Shown here: piece by piece, positions 55,265 to 64,000 of the stretch
Layout: the number at the start of each line of letters is the position of its first letter
How positions within the stretch are numbered: position 1 is the stretch's first letter
Assembly: GCF_000717745.1 (NCBI RefSeq)
Contig: NZ_JOBH01000015.1
Location: 121,162-185,161 of the forward strand
Length of the DNA stretch: 64,000 bases
DNA from: Streptomyces violens
GTDB taxonomy: Bacteria; Actinomycetota; Actinomycetes; Streptomycetales; Streptomycetaceae
Direction of reading: 5' to 3'
Notes under the pieces: model-generated
Database searches by the model: none
What the model was told of the DNA's origin: nothing
What the model saw: the letters and a program-made list of their open reading frames with translations, nothing else
Program-made: the position numbers and the translations under genes

Positions 55265-57583
55265 TCAGGCCTCTTCGGGCTTCTGGGCGTCGATCGCCGC
55301 GGCGATCCGGGTACGGGAGGTGACGCCCAGCTTGGTGCGGATGTGTTCGACGTGGGAGTCGGCCGTCCGTTTGGAGATGACGAGGCGTTCGGCGATCTGG
55401 GCGTTGGTGAGCCCTTCGGTGACCAGGCCGGCGACCTCACGCTCGCGGGGAGTGAGAGGGCCGAGAGCACTGCCGTTGTCCGTGTCCGGGGACGGCGCGA
55501 TCTCGTTGCCGTGCACGTGCCCGGTGGCGATGTCGACCAGCTCCGGCACCGGCAGCCGCGCTCCGTGCGTGTACACCTGCGTGAAGCGCTTGGCACCCAG
55601 ACTGAGCATCAGGGTGTTCTCGATGTCGGTGTGCAGGGCGTCGAGGGCCCGTACGCCCCACAGGGTGGTGCCGACCTGCCGCCAGAGTGTGGTGGCGCCA
55701 CCGAGCAGCGTCGCGGCGAGCTCGTGCTCGTCGTCTCCGCAGGCCACCCAGGACAGGAACTCCACCGTGGCGGCGAGGCTCATCGTCTCGCCCTGGTCGA
55801 GGGCGGAGGGCAACACCCTGCGCCCCAGCTCGCGGCTGTCGTGCGGTTGGCCGACGGCCCACAGCGCGAGCACCTGGGCGATCATCATGTAGTTGCGCGC
55901 CCACCGCTCGTGGGGGATGTGCGTCAGCTCCCGCAGGCACTCCTCCGCCTCCCGCAGGGCCCGCGACGGGTCGCCGTGAGCGGCGTGGAACACCCCCGTG
56001 GTGATGTAGCCGGCCACCAGCGGGAACAGATCGCCCGACGCCCTGAGCAGCTGTCGCGACTCCTCGAACGACGCCATGGTGTGCGGGACGTCCCGGCTCC
56101 ACATGAGCATCTCGAAGGTCTCGACGGCCTTGGCGCGGGCGCGCAGGAAGTCGTCGTCCAGGGACTCGGCCACGGCTCGACAGCGCCGGACCATCTCACG
56201 CGCGTCCCGGTCGGACTGCAGCAGCCCGAAGTAGGAGCCGTAGTACAGGGCGATGCCCTGCTCAACGGTCGGCTCCGGCTCGGCCCGCAGGGCCTTGTCG
56301 ATCCAGCGCCGGGCCTCGGTCAGCCTGCTCTTGCCCAGCCACAGCCCCCACAGGCCGTTCACCAGCCGGAGCGCGGCCTCGTCTCCTGGATGCGCGATGG
56401 CGAAGTCCATGGCGACGCGGAAGTTGTCGAAGTCGGCGGCGAGCCGGTTCCCCCACTCGACCTGCTGGTCGCCCAGCCACTCCTCGCCCGCCCGGCGGGC
56501 CATCCGCAGGAAGAAGTCCCGGTGCCGTCGCGCGTACTCTTCGGTGCGGCCGCCGTCCTCCAGCCGCTCGGCGCCGTACTCGCGGATCGTGTCCAGCAGC
56601 CGGTAGCGGCATTCGGCGACGCCGTCGACGCGCTGCACCACCGACTTGTCCACCAGGGCGCCGAGCAGGTCGAGCACGTCCCAGTCGGCCAGCTTGCCGC
56701 CGCCGCAGACCTGTTCGACGGCCGCCAGGGTGAAGCCGCCGGCGAACACGGAAAGGCGTGCCCACAGCTCCTGCTCGGGTGCCGAGCACAGCTCGTGGCT
56801 CCACTCGATCGTGGTACGCAGCGTGTGGTGGCGGGCCTGGGCGGGCCGTGCCCCGGCCAGCAGCCGGAACCGGTCGTCGAGGCGGTCCAGTATCTGCTCC
56901 AGCGGCATGGTCCGCAGCCGTACGGCGGCGAGCTCGAGGGCCAGCGGGATGCCGTCCAGGCGGCGGCAGAGCGCGATGACTTCGGACCGGTTCTCGTCGC
57001 CCAGCTCGAAGGACGGCAGGCCGGCCTTGGCCCGGGCGACGAACAGCGCCAGCGCGTCGTTGTCGTGTTCGCTCGCGTCCGCCTCCGGCTCGGGCATCGG
57101 CGGGATCGGGAGGACGCACTCGCCGGGCAGTGCCACGGGCTGCCTGCTGGTCAGCAGGAGCACCAGCCGGCAGGAGTTGTGCAGAAGGATGTCGACGAAC
57201 ACGGCGATCGCGTCCACCAGGTGCTCACAGGTGTCCAGCACCAACAGCGCCTGCCTGTCCGCGAAATGGTCGATCAGCTGGTCCATCGGCTCTTGGGACG
57301 CGGTCTCGGGCAGGCCGACGGCGGACGCCACCGTGTTGGGCAGGAACTCGGCGTCCCGCAGACCACTCAGTTCGGTGATGCTCACACCGTCGGGGAAGTC
57401 GACCGCCAGCTGATGGGCGGCCCGCACCGCGACCCGGGTCTTGCCGACACCACCGAGACCGGTGAGCGTGACGACGCGCGCCTGCGTCACCGCCTTGCGG
57501 ACGGCCTCCAGTTCGGCCGCGCGACCGATGAACCCGGTCGTCTCGTTCCGCGTACTGGCCCTGGCCCATGTCCACTGAGTCAC
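55265..57583 (-). CDS. LuxR-type regulator with AfsR/MalT-like ATPase and TPR domains
   Basis: 772 residues. The N-terminal NB-ARC-like ATPase (about 10-290) has Walker A LTGLGGVGKTRVAV, Walker B ALLVLDTCEHLVD, and sensor LVLLLTSRQPV. The middle (about 330-680) is helical and TPR-like (RWIDKALRAEPEPTVEQGIALYY). The C-terminus is a LuxR HTH (PLTPREREVAGLVTEGLTNAQIAERLVISKRTADSHVEHI). It is an ATP-dependent activator of unknown target. The GTG at 57583 has AGGGAGG 5 bases upstream and is preferred over GTG 57607. It is divergent from the molybdoenzyme gene, a natural target. Confidence 0.87.
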   Translation of the reverse strand: MTQWTWARASTRNETTGFIGRAAELEAVRKAVTQARVVTLTGLGGVGKTRVAVRAAHQLAVDFPDGVSITELSGLRDAEFLPNTVASAVGLPETASQEPMDQLIDHFADRQALLVLDTCEHLVDAIAVFVDILLHNSCRLVLLLTSRQPVALPGECVLPIPPMPEPEADASEHDNDALALFVARAKAGLPSFELGDENRSEVIALCRRLDGIPLALELAAVRLRTMPLEQILDRLDDRFRLLAGARPAQARHHTLRTTIEWSHELCSAPEQELWARLSVFAGGFTLAAVEQVCGGGKLADWDVLDLLGALVDKSVVQRVDGVAECRYRLLDTIREYGAERLEDGGRTEEYARRHRDFFLRMARRAGEEWLGDQQVEWGNRLAADFDNFRVAMDFAIAHPGDEAALRLVNGLWGLWLGKSRLTEARRWIDKALRAEPEPTVEQGIALYYGSYFGLLQSDRDAREMVRRCRAVAESLDDDFLRARAKAVETFEMLMWSRDVPHTMASFEESRQLLRASGDLFPLVAGYITTGVFHAAHGDPSRALREAEECLRELTHIPHERWARNYMMIAQVLALWAVGQPHDSRELGRRVLPSALDQGETMSLAATVEFLSWVACGDDEHELAATLLGGATTLWRQVGTTLWGVRALDALHTDIENTLMLSLGAKRFTQVYTHGARLPVPELVDIATGHVHGNEIAPSPDTDNGSALGPLTPREREVAGLVTEGLTNAQIAERLVISKRTADSHVEHIRTKLGVTSRTRIAAAIDAQKPEEA

Positions 57584-57791
57584 GGCACCCTCCCTCTGCG
57601 TCACCAAGACGTCACCAAGAGAGTCTCACGCCCAGGCGGACGGCGTGACGGAGTTGGGGGCGGGACGGCCGCAAAGCGTGCGAGCCGCGAGCGTGCGCGA
57701 CTCGGCGATGAGAATCCCGTTGCGAGTGTGGCAGCCGTCATGGTCGTTATTGATCCAGTTCTCGACCGACCACCCACGGGAGAAGCGAACG

Positions 57792-60700
57792 ATGACCGAC
57801 GTACGCGGTTACTGCACCCTCTGCAAGTCACGCTGCGGCGCGATCTACACCATCGAGTCGGGGGCCATGACCGGCGTGCGTCCGGACCCGGATCACCCGA
57901 CAGGCGCAGCGCTGTGCCCGAAGGGCCGCGCGGCACCCGAACTCGTACACAACCCGGCCCGGCTCACTCGTCCACTGCGCCGCACCACACCGCGCAGCGA
58001 CCCCGATCCGCAGTGGCGCGAGATCAGCTGGGAGGAGGCGATGACAGAAGTCAGCGACCGGCTTGCGGAGTTCCGGGACACCACAGGACCGGAGTCCGTC
58101 GCCTTCTCGGTGACCTCACCCAGCGGCACGCCGATGAGCGACGCCATCGACTGGGTGGAGCGGTTCATCCACCTCTACGGCAGCCCGAACACCTGTTACT
58201 CGACAGAGATCTGCAACTGGCACAAGGATTTCGCGCACGCCTTCACGTTCGGCAGCGGCCAGCCGGCTCCGGACTTCGCCCATACCGACCTGACCGTGCT
58301 GTGGGGGCACAACCCCGCCAAGACCTGGCTGGCCCGGTCGGCCGCCCTCGCAGACGCGCGAGCGCGGGGAGCCCGGCTGGCTGTTGTCGACCCACGCCGG
58401 ACGGCCGGCGCGGTGCAGGCCGATCACTGGCTGCGGGTACGGCCGGGCACCGACAGCGCCCTTGCGCTCGGGCTGGCCGACCTCGTGCTCCGCCGCCACG
58501 GCGGCGATCAGGACTTCCTGCGCGCCTGGACCAACGGCCCCTTGCTGGTGCGTGAGGACAGCGGACGCTTTCTGCGGGCCGACGAGCTGGCCCCCGGCAG
58601 CCCCGGCTACGTGGTCTGGGACGAGCACGGCCGCGGACCCGAACCCTACGACACCGCCCTGGCCGCCATCGCTCCCCAGCGATTTGCCCTGCACGGCAGC
58701 TATCGGGTCCGTACCCGCTCCGGCACGGTCACCTGCCGGCCCGCGTTCCAGCGCTACCTCGACGCCGTGGCGGCCTGGCCGCTCGAGCGCACCTCGTCGG
58801 TGACAGGGGTGGACACCGACACACTCATCGCGTTCGCCGACGACCTGGCCACCGCTCGCTCGGTCAGCTACGGAACCTGGACCGGAGTCGGCCAGCACGC
58901 CGACGCGACGCAGACCGAACGCGCCATCGCCACCCTGTACGCACTCACCGGCTGCTACGACGCACCCGGTGGGAACGCGGTCCTGCCGCAGCAAGCACTC
59001 GCCAAGGTGGCGCTGCCGCTCGTGCCCGAGCAGGCGGCGAAGGCGCTGGGCCTCCACGAGCACCCCCTCGGGCCACCGGCATCCGGCTGGGTCACCGCAC
59101 GGGCCCTGTGCAGGTCGATCATCGACGGGGATCCCTACCGGGTCCGGGCCCTGGTCTCCTTCGGCGGGAACCTGCTGCTCTCCCAGCCCGATCCCGTGCG
59201 CACCGCCGAGGCCCTGCGGCGGCTCGAATTCAGCGTGCACATCGACATGTTCGAAAACCCCACCTCACGGTTCGCGGACATCCTCCTGCCCGCCAACACT
59301 CCCTGGGAGCGGGAGGGACTGCGTGCGGGCTTCGAGATTTCCCACCGCGCCCAGCAGCGCGTACAGCTACGCCCCCGCATGCTCAGCCCGCTCGGCGAGT
59401 CCCGCTCCGACCTCGACATCGTCTTCGACCTCGCCGGCCGCCTCGGTCTCGGAGACCAATTCTTCGGTGGTGACGTCCAGGCGGCGTGGAACCACCAGCT
59501 CGCGCCCCTCGGCCTCACCGTGGACGAGCTGCGCGCGGCGCCCGGCGGCATGGACGTACCGCTGCCGATGCGGTACCGCAAGTACGCCGAGACCGCGCCC
59601 GACGGGCAGGTAACCGGCTTCGCCACGCCGACCGGACGGGTGGAGCTGTACTCGGAACTACTGCTCGACCATGGCTACTCCGCACTGCCCGAATCCGCCG
59701 GCCCACCCACTGACTCCGACTTCCCGCTCACGTTGAGCTGCGCCAAGAACGGGTACTTCTGCCACAGCCAGCATCGCGGGCTCTCATCGCTGCGCAAACG
59801 CTCGCCCGAACCTCTCGTCGAGATCGCCGAGCAGGCCGCCGCGGACCGGGGCATCACCGACGGCGACCTGGTGGGCATCACCACGCGCAACGCCACCGTG
59901 CGGATGCGCGTCCGGGTGGACCCCGGCCTGCACCCCGACACGGTGGTCGCCGAGTACGGATGGTGGCAGAGCACTCCCGATCTCGCACTTCCCGGGTCGG
60001 ACCCGCTGGCCAGCGGTGAGCAGAACTACAACCTGCTCGTCGACGACACCGCGCACGACCCGATCAGTGGCTCGGTACCGCTGCGCTCGACAGCCTGCGA
60101 TGTCCGCAGGGTGCCGACCGACACCTGGTCCGGGCCGCGTGAGTTCCTCGTCGAGGAAGCCAACGAAGTGACCGAAGAGGTCCGGGAGCTGCTGCTCCGC
60201 CCGGCCGACGGCGGCCCACTGCCGGAGTACCGGCCCGGCCAGCACATCACCCTCGCCGAGGCCGGTGACCCAGGCACCACTCGGGCGTACTCACTGACCG
60301 GAACGGCCCGGGGCGACGATCTCGCAACGTACCGGCTGGCCGTACGGAGAATCGACGGCGGTGTGTTCTCCCCGCTCGTGCACCGCAGCCTGACTGCCGG
60401 AGCCCGGGTACTGGTCACCGCACCGTCCGGCCTGTTCGCCCTCCCGGTCGACCACGACCGACCGGTCGTGCTGCTCGCGGCCGGTGTCGGCATCACCCCC
60501 TTCCTCGGCTACCTCGAGACGTTGGCGTCCACCGGCGGCTCGGTTCCTGAGGTGGTCCTGCACTACGGCAACCGCAACCGCAGGACCCACGCGTTCGCGG
60601 ACCGGTTGCAGAAGCTGGGCGAGGCGATCCCGCAGCTGACGGTGATCGACCACTACAGCCGCCCGGACACCGAGAACGTGATCGGCGTGCACTACTCGGC

Positions 60701-61151
60701 CTTCGGCCGGGTCACCGCCGACCACATCGATGACGAGCTGATCCGCCGACGCGCCCGCTTCTACATCTGCGGCCCTCAGGCGATGATCGAGGCGGTGACC
60801 GCCGGGCTGACGGCCCGGGGAGTTCCGAAGTTCGACATCTTCGCCGAGCGCTTCCAGGCCACTGCGCGGCACGTCGAGGTCCCGGCAGACGTCACCGCGA
60901 CCGTGCGCTTCGCACGCTCGGACCGCGAACTGACCTGGACAGGGGCAGACGACGGCACACTGCTTGAACTCGGCGAGAAAGCAGGTCTGACGCTGCCGAG
61001 CGGCTGCCGCCTCGGCCAGTGTGAGAGCTGCGCCGTCACCGTCCTGAACGGCGAGGTCGCTCACCTCGTGGCACCGGCCGACGACCTGCCCGACGACCAA
61101 GTCCTGACATGCCGAGCGGTACCGCTCACGGACGTCGTGCTCGACATCTGA
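57792..61151 (+). CDS. molybdopterin oxidoreductase fused to FAD/NAD reductase and [2Fe-2S] ferredoxin
   Basis: 1119 residues in one chain. An N-terminal [4Fe-4S] motif has Cys8, Cys11, Cys15 and Cys42, with Lys44 next to it (ALCPKGRA). Molybdopterin domains occupy about 60-770; the likely Mo-ligand region is NTCYSTEICNWHKD, with Cys141 the candidate, and the dinucleotide-binding domain is at about 640-770. A ferredoxin-reductase unit follows: FAD domain (about 785-880, TTRAYSLTGTA) and NAD domain (about 890-1015, VVLLAAGVGITPFLGYL, FYICGPQAMIEAV). A plant-type [2Fe-2S] domain ends it, with Cys1072, Cys1077, Cys1080 and Cys1107. Electrons should flow from NAD(P)H through FAD, 2Fe-2S and 4Fe-4S to Mo. 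No signal peptide, so it is cytoplasmic. The substrate is unknown. Confidence 0.85.
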   Translation: MTDVRGYCTLCKSRCGAIYTIESGAMTGVRPDPDHPTGAALCPKGRAAPELVHNPARLTRPLRRTTPRSDPDPQWREISWEEAMTEVSDRLAEFRDTTGPESVAFSVTSPSGTPMSDAIDWVERFIHLYGSPNTCYSTEICNWHKDFAHAFTFGSGQPAPDFAHTDLTVLWGHNPAKTWLARSAALADARARGARLAVVDPRRTAGAVQADHWLRVRPGTDSALALGLADLVLRRHGGDQDFLRAWTNGPLLVREDSGRFLRADELAPGSPGYVVWDEHGRGPEPYDTALAAIAPQRFALHGSYRVRTRSGTVTCRPAFQRYLDAVAAWPLERTSSVTGVDTDTLIAFADDLATARSVSYGTWTGVGQHADATQTERAIATLYALTGCYDAPGGNAVLPQQALAKVALPLVPEQAAKALGLHEHPLGPPASGWVTARALCRSIIDGDPYRVRALVSFGGNLLLSQPDPVRTAEALRRLEFSVHIDMFENPTSRFADILLPANTPWEREGLRAGFEISHRAQQRVQLRPRMLSPLGESRSDLDIVFDLAGRLGLGDQFFGGDVQAAWNHQLAPLGLTVDELRAAPGGMDVPLPMRYRKYAETAPDGQVTGFATPTGRVELYSELLLDHGYSALPESAGPPTDSDFPLTLSCAKNGYFCHSQHRGLSSLRKRSPEPLVEIAEQAAADRGITDGDLVGITTRNATVRMRVRVDPGLHPDTVVAEYGWWQSTPDLALPGSDPLASGEQNYNLLVDDTAHDPISGSVPLRSTACDVRRVPTDTWSGPREFLVEEANEVTEEVRELLLRPADGGPLPEYRPGQHITLAEAGDPGTTRAYSLTGTARGDDLATYRLAVRRIDGGVFSPLVHRSLTAGARVLVTAPSGLFALPVDHDRPVVLLAAGVGITPFLGYLETLASTGGSVPEVVLHYGNRNRRTHAFADRLQKLGEAIPQLTVIDHYSRPDTENVIGVHYSAFGRVTADHIDDELIRRRARFYICGPQAMIEAVTAGLTARGVPKFDIFAERFQATARHVEVPADVTATVRFARSDRELTWTGADDGTLLELGEKAGLTLPSGCRLGQCESCAVTVLNGEVAHLVAPADDLPDDQVLTCRAVPLTDVVLDI

Positions 61152-61185
61152 AGGTCGTCCCGTACGGCGTGGGCCGGGGTGCGCA

Positions 61186-61929
61186 TCATCCAGGGTGGAC
61201 GGGAACCGCTGGAGGGGCGAAGCCGAGAGCGAAAGCAAGGGGGTCCCAGACGCCGCCGAGGGAGGGGGCGAGCCACCTGGAGGCCTGTACTCGGAAGTCC
61301 GCCGGGGTGAGCTCTCCTGCCCCGTACGGGATGGCCCCCAGCAGCGGCGCCCCCGCGGCGCCCGGGAGGTCCGCCAGGTTGCAGCGCATTGCGAGGTTCG
61401 GTTCGGCGGGCCAGCTGCCCACCAGTACTCCCGGGCAGTCAAGGTCGCGGGCACGCAAGGCCTCCACCGTCAGCGCCGTTGCGTTGAGCGTGCCCAGCCC
61501 GGCCGCGGCCACCACCAACACCGGCGCGCCCAGCAGTTGTGCCGCGCCGGCCAGCGTGGCACCCGCATTGTCGAAACGCACCAGCAGCCCGCCCGCTCCC
61601 TCGACGAGTACCAGGTCGTGCTCGGTGGCCAGCTTGGCCGCCGCTTCGGCGATCTCGTGCGGGTGTACCGGTGGGAGTCCGGCCCGGCGGGCGGCGGTCG
61701 CGGGTGCCAGTGGCTCGGGGTACCGGGCGAGTTCGGCGGTGGTGATGCCGGGGCCCGCGAGTCGCGCGACCTCTGCGACATCCCCCGGCTCGTCCGCTGC
61801 CACGCCGGTCTGTGCGGGTTTGAGTACCGCGACCGTCCGGCCGCGGGCCAGCTCGGCGGCGGCGATGGCGGCGGTGGTGACCGTCTTGCCGATCTCCGTG
61901 CCCGTGCCCGTGATGAACAGCACCGACAT
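61186..61929 (-). CDS. bioD: dethiobiotin synthetase
   Basis: 247 residues. It has the P-loop LFITGTGTEIGKTVTTA, VLKPAQTG, and LVLVEGAGGLLVRFDNAG, all diagnostic for BioD. It closes the ureido ring of dethiobiotin from diaminopelargonic acid, CO2 and ATP. It lies 15 bases after bioA and ends the bioB-bioA-bioD operon. It is convergent with the molybdoenzyme gene. Confidence 0.95.
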   Translation of the reverse strand: MSVLFITGTGTEIGKTVTTAAIAAAELARGRTVAVLKPAQTGVAADEPGDVAEVARLAGPGITTAELARYPEPLAPATAARRAGLPPVHPHEIAEAAAKLATEHDLVLVEGAGGLLVRFDNAGATLAGAAQLLGAPVLVVAAAGLGTLNATALTVEALRARDLDCPGVLVGSWPAEPNLAMRCNLADLPGAAGAPLLGAIPYGAGELTPADFRVQASRWLAPSLGGVWDPLAFALGFAPPAVPVHPG

Positions 61930-61944
61930 ACTTACGCGTTCCTC

Positions 61945-63249
61945 TCAGCCCTCGCGTGCGGCGGCGCACACCGCGGCGCAGATACGGGCGATGTCCTCGT
62001 CGCCGGTGATGTACGGCGGCATCGTGTAGATCAGATCGCGGAACGGCCGCAGCCACACGCCGGTCCCGACCGCGGCCCGGGTCGCGGCCGTCATGTCGAT
62101 CGTGTGGTCGAGTTGGACGACGCCGATGGCACCCAGTACCCGTACGCCCTGCACGCCCGGTACCTTCTCCGCGGCGATCAATCCGTCCCGCAGCCCCGCC
62201 TCGATCCGCTTCACCGAGCGGCTCCAGTCGTCGGACAGCAGCAGGTCGATCGAGGCGTTTGCGACCGCGCAGGCCAGCGGATTGGCCATGAAGGTCGGGC
62301 CGTGGGCGAGGACCGGCACTTCGCCCCGGCTGATGCCTGCGGCGACGCGCGAGGTGCACAGGGTCGCCGCCATCGTCAGATAGCCGCCGGTCAGTGCCTT
62401 GCCGATGCACATCACATCGGGGCATACGCCGGCGTGATCGGTGGCGAACAGCGCACCCGTCCGCCCGAAGCCGGTGGCGATCTCGTCGAAGACCAGCAGC
62501 ACGCTGTGCTCGTCGCAGGCCTCCCGCAGCACCCTGAGGTACTCGGGGTGGTGGAAGCGCATGCCGCCCGCGCCCTGTACGACCGGCTCCACGATGACCG
62601 CTGCCAACTCGTCCGCGTGACGGGCTATCAGGCCCCGCAGGTGTGCTGAGTACTCAGGGTCAGGCACCGAGTCGAAACCGGCCGGCGGGGCGTCGGCGAA
62701 GACCTGGTGCGGCAGCACGCCGGCCCATAGGTGGTGCATGCCGCCGTCCGGGTCGCACACCGACATGGGATGCCACGTGTCGCCGTGGTAACCGCCGCGC
62801 CAGGTCAACAACCGCTGCTTGCCCGGGCGTCCGGCCGAGCGCCAGTACTGCAGGCACATCTTCACGGCCACCTCGACCGATACCGACCCGGAATCGGCGA
62901 GGAAGACGTGCTGAAGCGGCTCGGGAGTGATCTCGACCAGCCGGGCCGCCAGGCGCACGGCGGACTCGTGGGTGAGCCCGCCGAACATCACATGGCTCAT
63001 CCGGTCCAGCTGGCCGCGCGCGGCCTCGTTCAGTACCGGGTGGTTGTAGCCGTGGACGGCCGACCACCACGAAGACATGCCGTCGACGAGTTCCGTGTGT
63101 CCCTCGACTGGTTCGGCGAGCCGCAGCCGGACCCCGGACGCGGACTCGATGACCAGCGGGTCGTCCTTGCCGGGCATGGGGCCGTAGGGGTGCCAGACAT
63201 GCTGCCGGTCCAGTGCGAGCAGGTCGCGCACGTCCATCGGCTCAGGCAT
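61945..63249 (-). CDS. bioA: adenosylmethionine-8-amino-7-oxononanoate aminotransferase
   Basis: 434 residues. WHPYGPMP near the N-terminus and [17 protein letters not shown] are BioA signatures. The PLP-binding lysine lies in [16 protein letters not shown], and [13 protein letters not shown] binds PLP. It transaminates KAPA to DAPA using S-adenosylmethionine as amino donor. ATG 63249 overlaps the bioB stop by 8 bases, so the two are translationally coupled; an internal ATG at 63237 is an alternative. Confidence 0.95.
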   Translation of the reverse strand: MPEPMDVRDLLALDRQHVWHPYGPMPGKDDPLVIESASGVRLRLAEPVEGHTELVDGMSSWWSAVHGYNHPVLNEAARGQLDRMSHVMFGGLTHESAVRLAARLVEITPEPLQHVFLADSGSVSVEVAVKMCLQYWRSAGRPGKQRLLTWRGGYHGDTWHPMSVCDPDGGMHHLWAGVLPHQVFADAPPAGFDSVPDPEYSAHLRGLIARHADELAAVIVEPVVQGAGGMRFHHPEYLRVLREACDEHSVLLVFDEIATGFGRTGALFATDHAGVCPDVMCIGKALTGGYLTMAATLCTSRVAAGISRGEVPVLAHGPTFMANPLACAVANASIDLLLSDDWSRSVKRIEAGLRDGLIAAEKVPGVQGVRVLGAIGVVQLDHTIDMTAATRAAVGTGVWLRPFRDLIYTMPPYITGDEDIARICAAVCAAAREG

Positions 63250-63988
63250 TGGGGGCGAGGTCGGTTCCTGCCCCGCGACGTCGCACGGCGACCGGGGCGT
63301 CGGCCCGGTGCGCGGGCAACGTGGTGGTGTCCGCGCCCTCCACCTCGAAGCCGGCGTCGGCGATCATGGCGAGGTCGTCCTTGCCGGCCTGGCCCTCACT
63401 GGTCAGGTAGTCGCCCAGGAAGATGGAGTTGGCCTCGACGTCGGGGCAGACGAAGCGGACCATCGCCAGGATGCGCAGGGCGCGCTGCGGGGTGAGGTTC
63501 CACTCCTTGGCCAGTGGGGTGCCCTCGAAGGGGATCAGGAAGTTGACCGGTACGGAGTCGGGGTCCAGCTCGCGCAGCGAGAAGACCACGTCCACCAGGT
63601 CCTCATCGGTCTCGCCCATGCCTGCGATCAGGCCGGAGCAGGCGGACATGCCGGCGGCCTGGGCCTGCTGGACGGTGGAGACGCGGTCCTCGTAGGTGTG
63701 CGTCGTGGTGGCCTCGTCGGGCTTGAGCCAGGTGTACTTGAGGATCTCGGCCTTGGAGCCGAGCCGCTGGGAGCAGTAGGAGCAGTCCTCCGGGCACAGG
63801 CCCGACTTGAGGTTGACCAGATAGTTCAGCTTCACCCGCCGCCCGAACCACTGGCGGCGGACCTTGCCCGCCGCCGCTACGACGTCGAGCAGCTCGTCAT
63901 CGGATGTCGCCAGTACGGCGAGTGCCTCTTCGCGGGTCGGCGACTCGCGCCGCAGACCCTTCTCCACCAGAGCGTTCAGCAGGTCCAT
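63242..63988 (-). CDS. bioB: biotin synthase-like protein with two internal in-frame deletions
   Basis: 248 residues, against 346 in E. coli BioB and about 350-400 in actinobacteria. The radical-SAM cysteines are intact (Cys65, Cys69, Cys72 in CPEDCSYC), as are [12 protein letters not shown] (Cys117, matching E. coli Cys188) and [16 protein letters not shown]. Two blocks are missing. Between Ala93 and Thr94 ([11 protein letters not shown], base 63709/63710) about 85 residues are absent, including the two cysteines matching E. coli Cys97 and Cys128. Between Glu185 and Ala186 ([10 protein letters not shown], base 63433/63434) about 22 residues are absent, including the match to Arg260. So three of four [2Fe-2S] ligands and several barrel strands are gone. 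The start has AGGA 8 bases upstream. It is either a recently damaged gene or a variant protein. Confidence 0.85.
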   Translation of the reverse strand: MDLLNALVEKGLRRESPTREEALAVLATSDDELLDVVAAAGKVRRQWFGRRVKLNYLVNLKSGLCPEDCSYCSQRLGSKAEILKYTWLKPDEATTTHTYEDRVSTVQQAQAAGMSACSGLIAGMGETDEDLVDVVFSLRELDPDSVPVNFLIPFEGTPLAKEWNLTPQRALRILAMVRFVCPDVEANSIFLGDYLTSEGQAGKDDLAMIADAGFEVEGADTTTLPAHRADAPVAVRRRGAGTDLAPNA

Positions 63989-64000
63989 GGCGAAGATCCT

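Noticed and set aside
54665..58555. 1296-codon open frame on the plus strand
   Set aside because: It runs antisense across the LuxR regulator and into the molybdoenzyme in the wrong frame. It has low-complexity residues and no motif.
61186..63988. BioB shortening as a frameshift or sequencing error
   Set aside because: Both gaps are exact multiples of three with intact flanking homology and the frame continues to the correct stop, so a simple indel error is unlikely. An assembly collapse cannot be excluded from sequence alone.

Overview
The window is high-GC actinobacterial chromosome, most probably from Streptomyces or a close relative. The evidence is codon use with G or C in nearly every third position, frequent GTG starts, 1-8 base start/stop overlaps inside operons, a soxBDAG operon behind glyA, an NmtR-type nickel/cobalt repressor, a secreted GH10/GH62 xylan-degrading operon, SpoIIE-type phosphatase and STAS proteins, and many IclR, GntR, LysR and LuxR regulators. 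I saw no rRNA, tRNA, CRISPR array, transposase or phage gene.

Layout. 1-5.8 kb: glyA-soxB-soxD-soxA-soxG (sarcosine to glycine and one-carbon units), divergent from a GntR-IclR regulator pair (5.9-7.4 kb). 7.6-11.9 kb: a flavin reductase, a PAS/GAF/SpoIIE phosphatase, a kinase-like protein and a STAS antagonist. 12.5-18.5 kb: a type II NADH dehydrogenase, the NmtR/P1B4-ATPase metal-efflux pair with its operators, and an ABC exporter behind a MerR-type promoter. 18.6-27.1 kb: housekeeping and orphan genes (SnoaL-like, lnt, Gfo/Idh/MocA, DUF664, ung, two SDRs, a DUF3037/HipA-like kinase pair). 27.3-28.9 kb: a secreted carboxylesterase.

28.9-47.0 kb is a catabolic supercluster. It holds a ferredoxin reductase, a 7Fe ferredoxin, a CarAa-like Rieske oxygenase, a 40-residue membrane peptide, an M20-like protein without its metal site, a class III (LigB-type) ring-cleavage dioxygenase, a CoA ligase, a quinone-oxidoreductase-like enzyme, three alpha/beta hydrolases, an SDR, an MHS-type permease, an enoyl-CoA hydratase, a double CaiB/BaiF CoA transferase and two paralogous IclR regulators. 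A shared dyad (GTTCCGCTGA...GAAC) lies in front of several of its transcription units. The set reads as: uptake, Rieske oxygenation, meta-cleavage, hydrolysis, then CoA-thioester processing of an unidentified aromatic. No hydratase/aldolase lower pathway is present.

47.1-50.3 kb: a GH62-esterase-GH10 operon with a CGAAAG-t-CTTTCG palindrome upstream. 50.6-54.3 kb: LysR, PrpF-like isomerase and a MatC/SLC13-like carboxylate transporter. 54.3-55.2 kb: two decayed divergent genes (GntR and polysaccharide deacetylase) that have both lost their 5' ends. 55.3-57.6 kb: a LuxR-type ATPase regulator. 57.8-61.2 kb: an unusual single-chain molybdopterin oxidoreductase-flavin reductase-[2Fe-2S] fusion. 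61.2-64 kb: bioB-bioA-bioD. Here bioB has two clean in-frame internal deletions that remove three of the four ligands of the [2Fe-2S] sulfur-donor cluster. This is the most surprising single observation.
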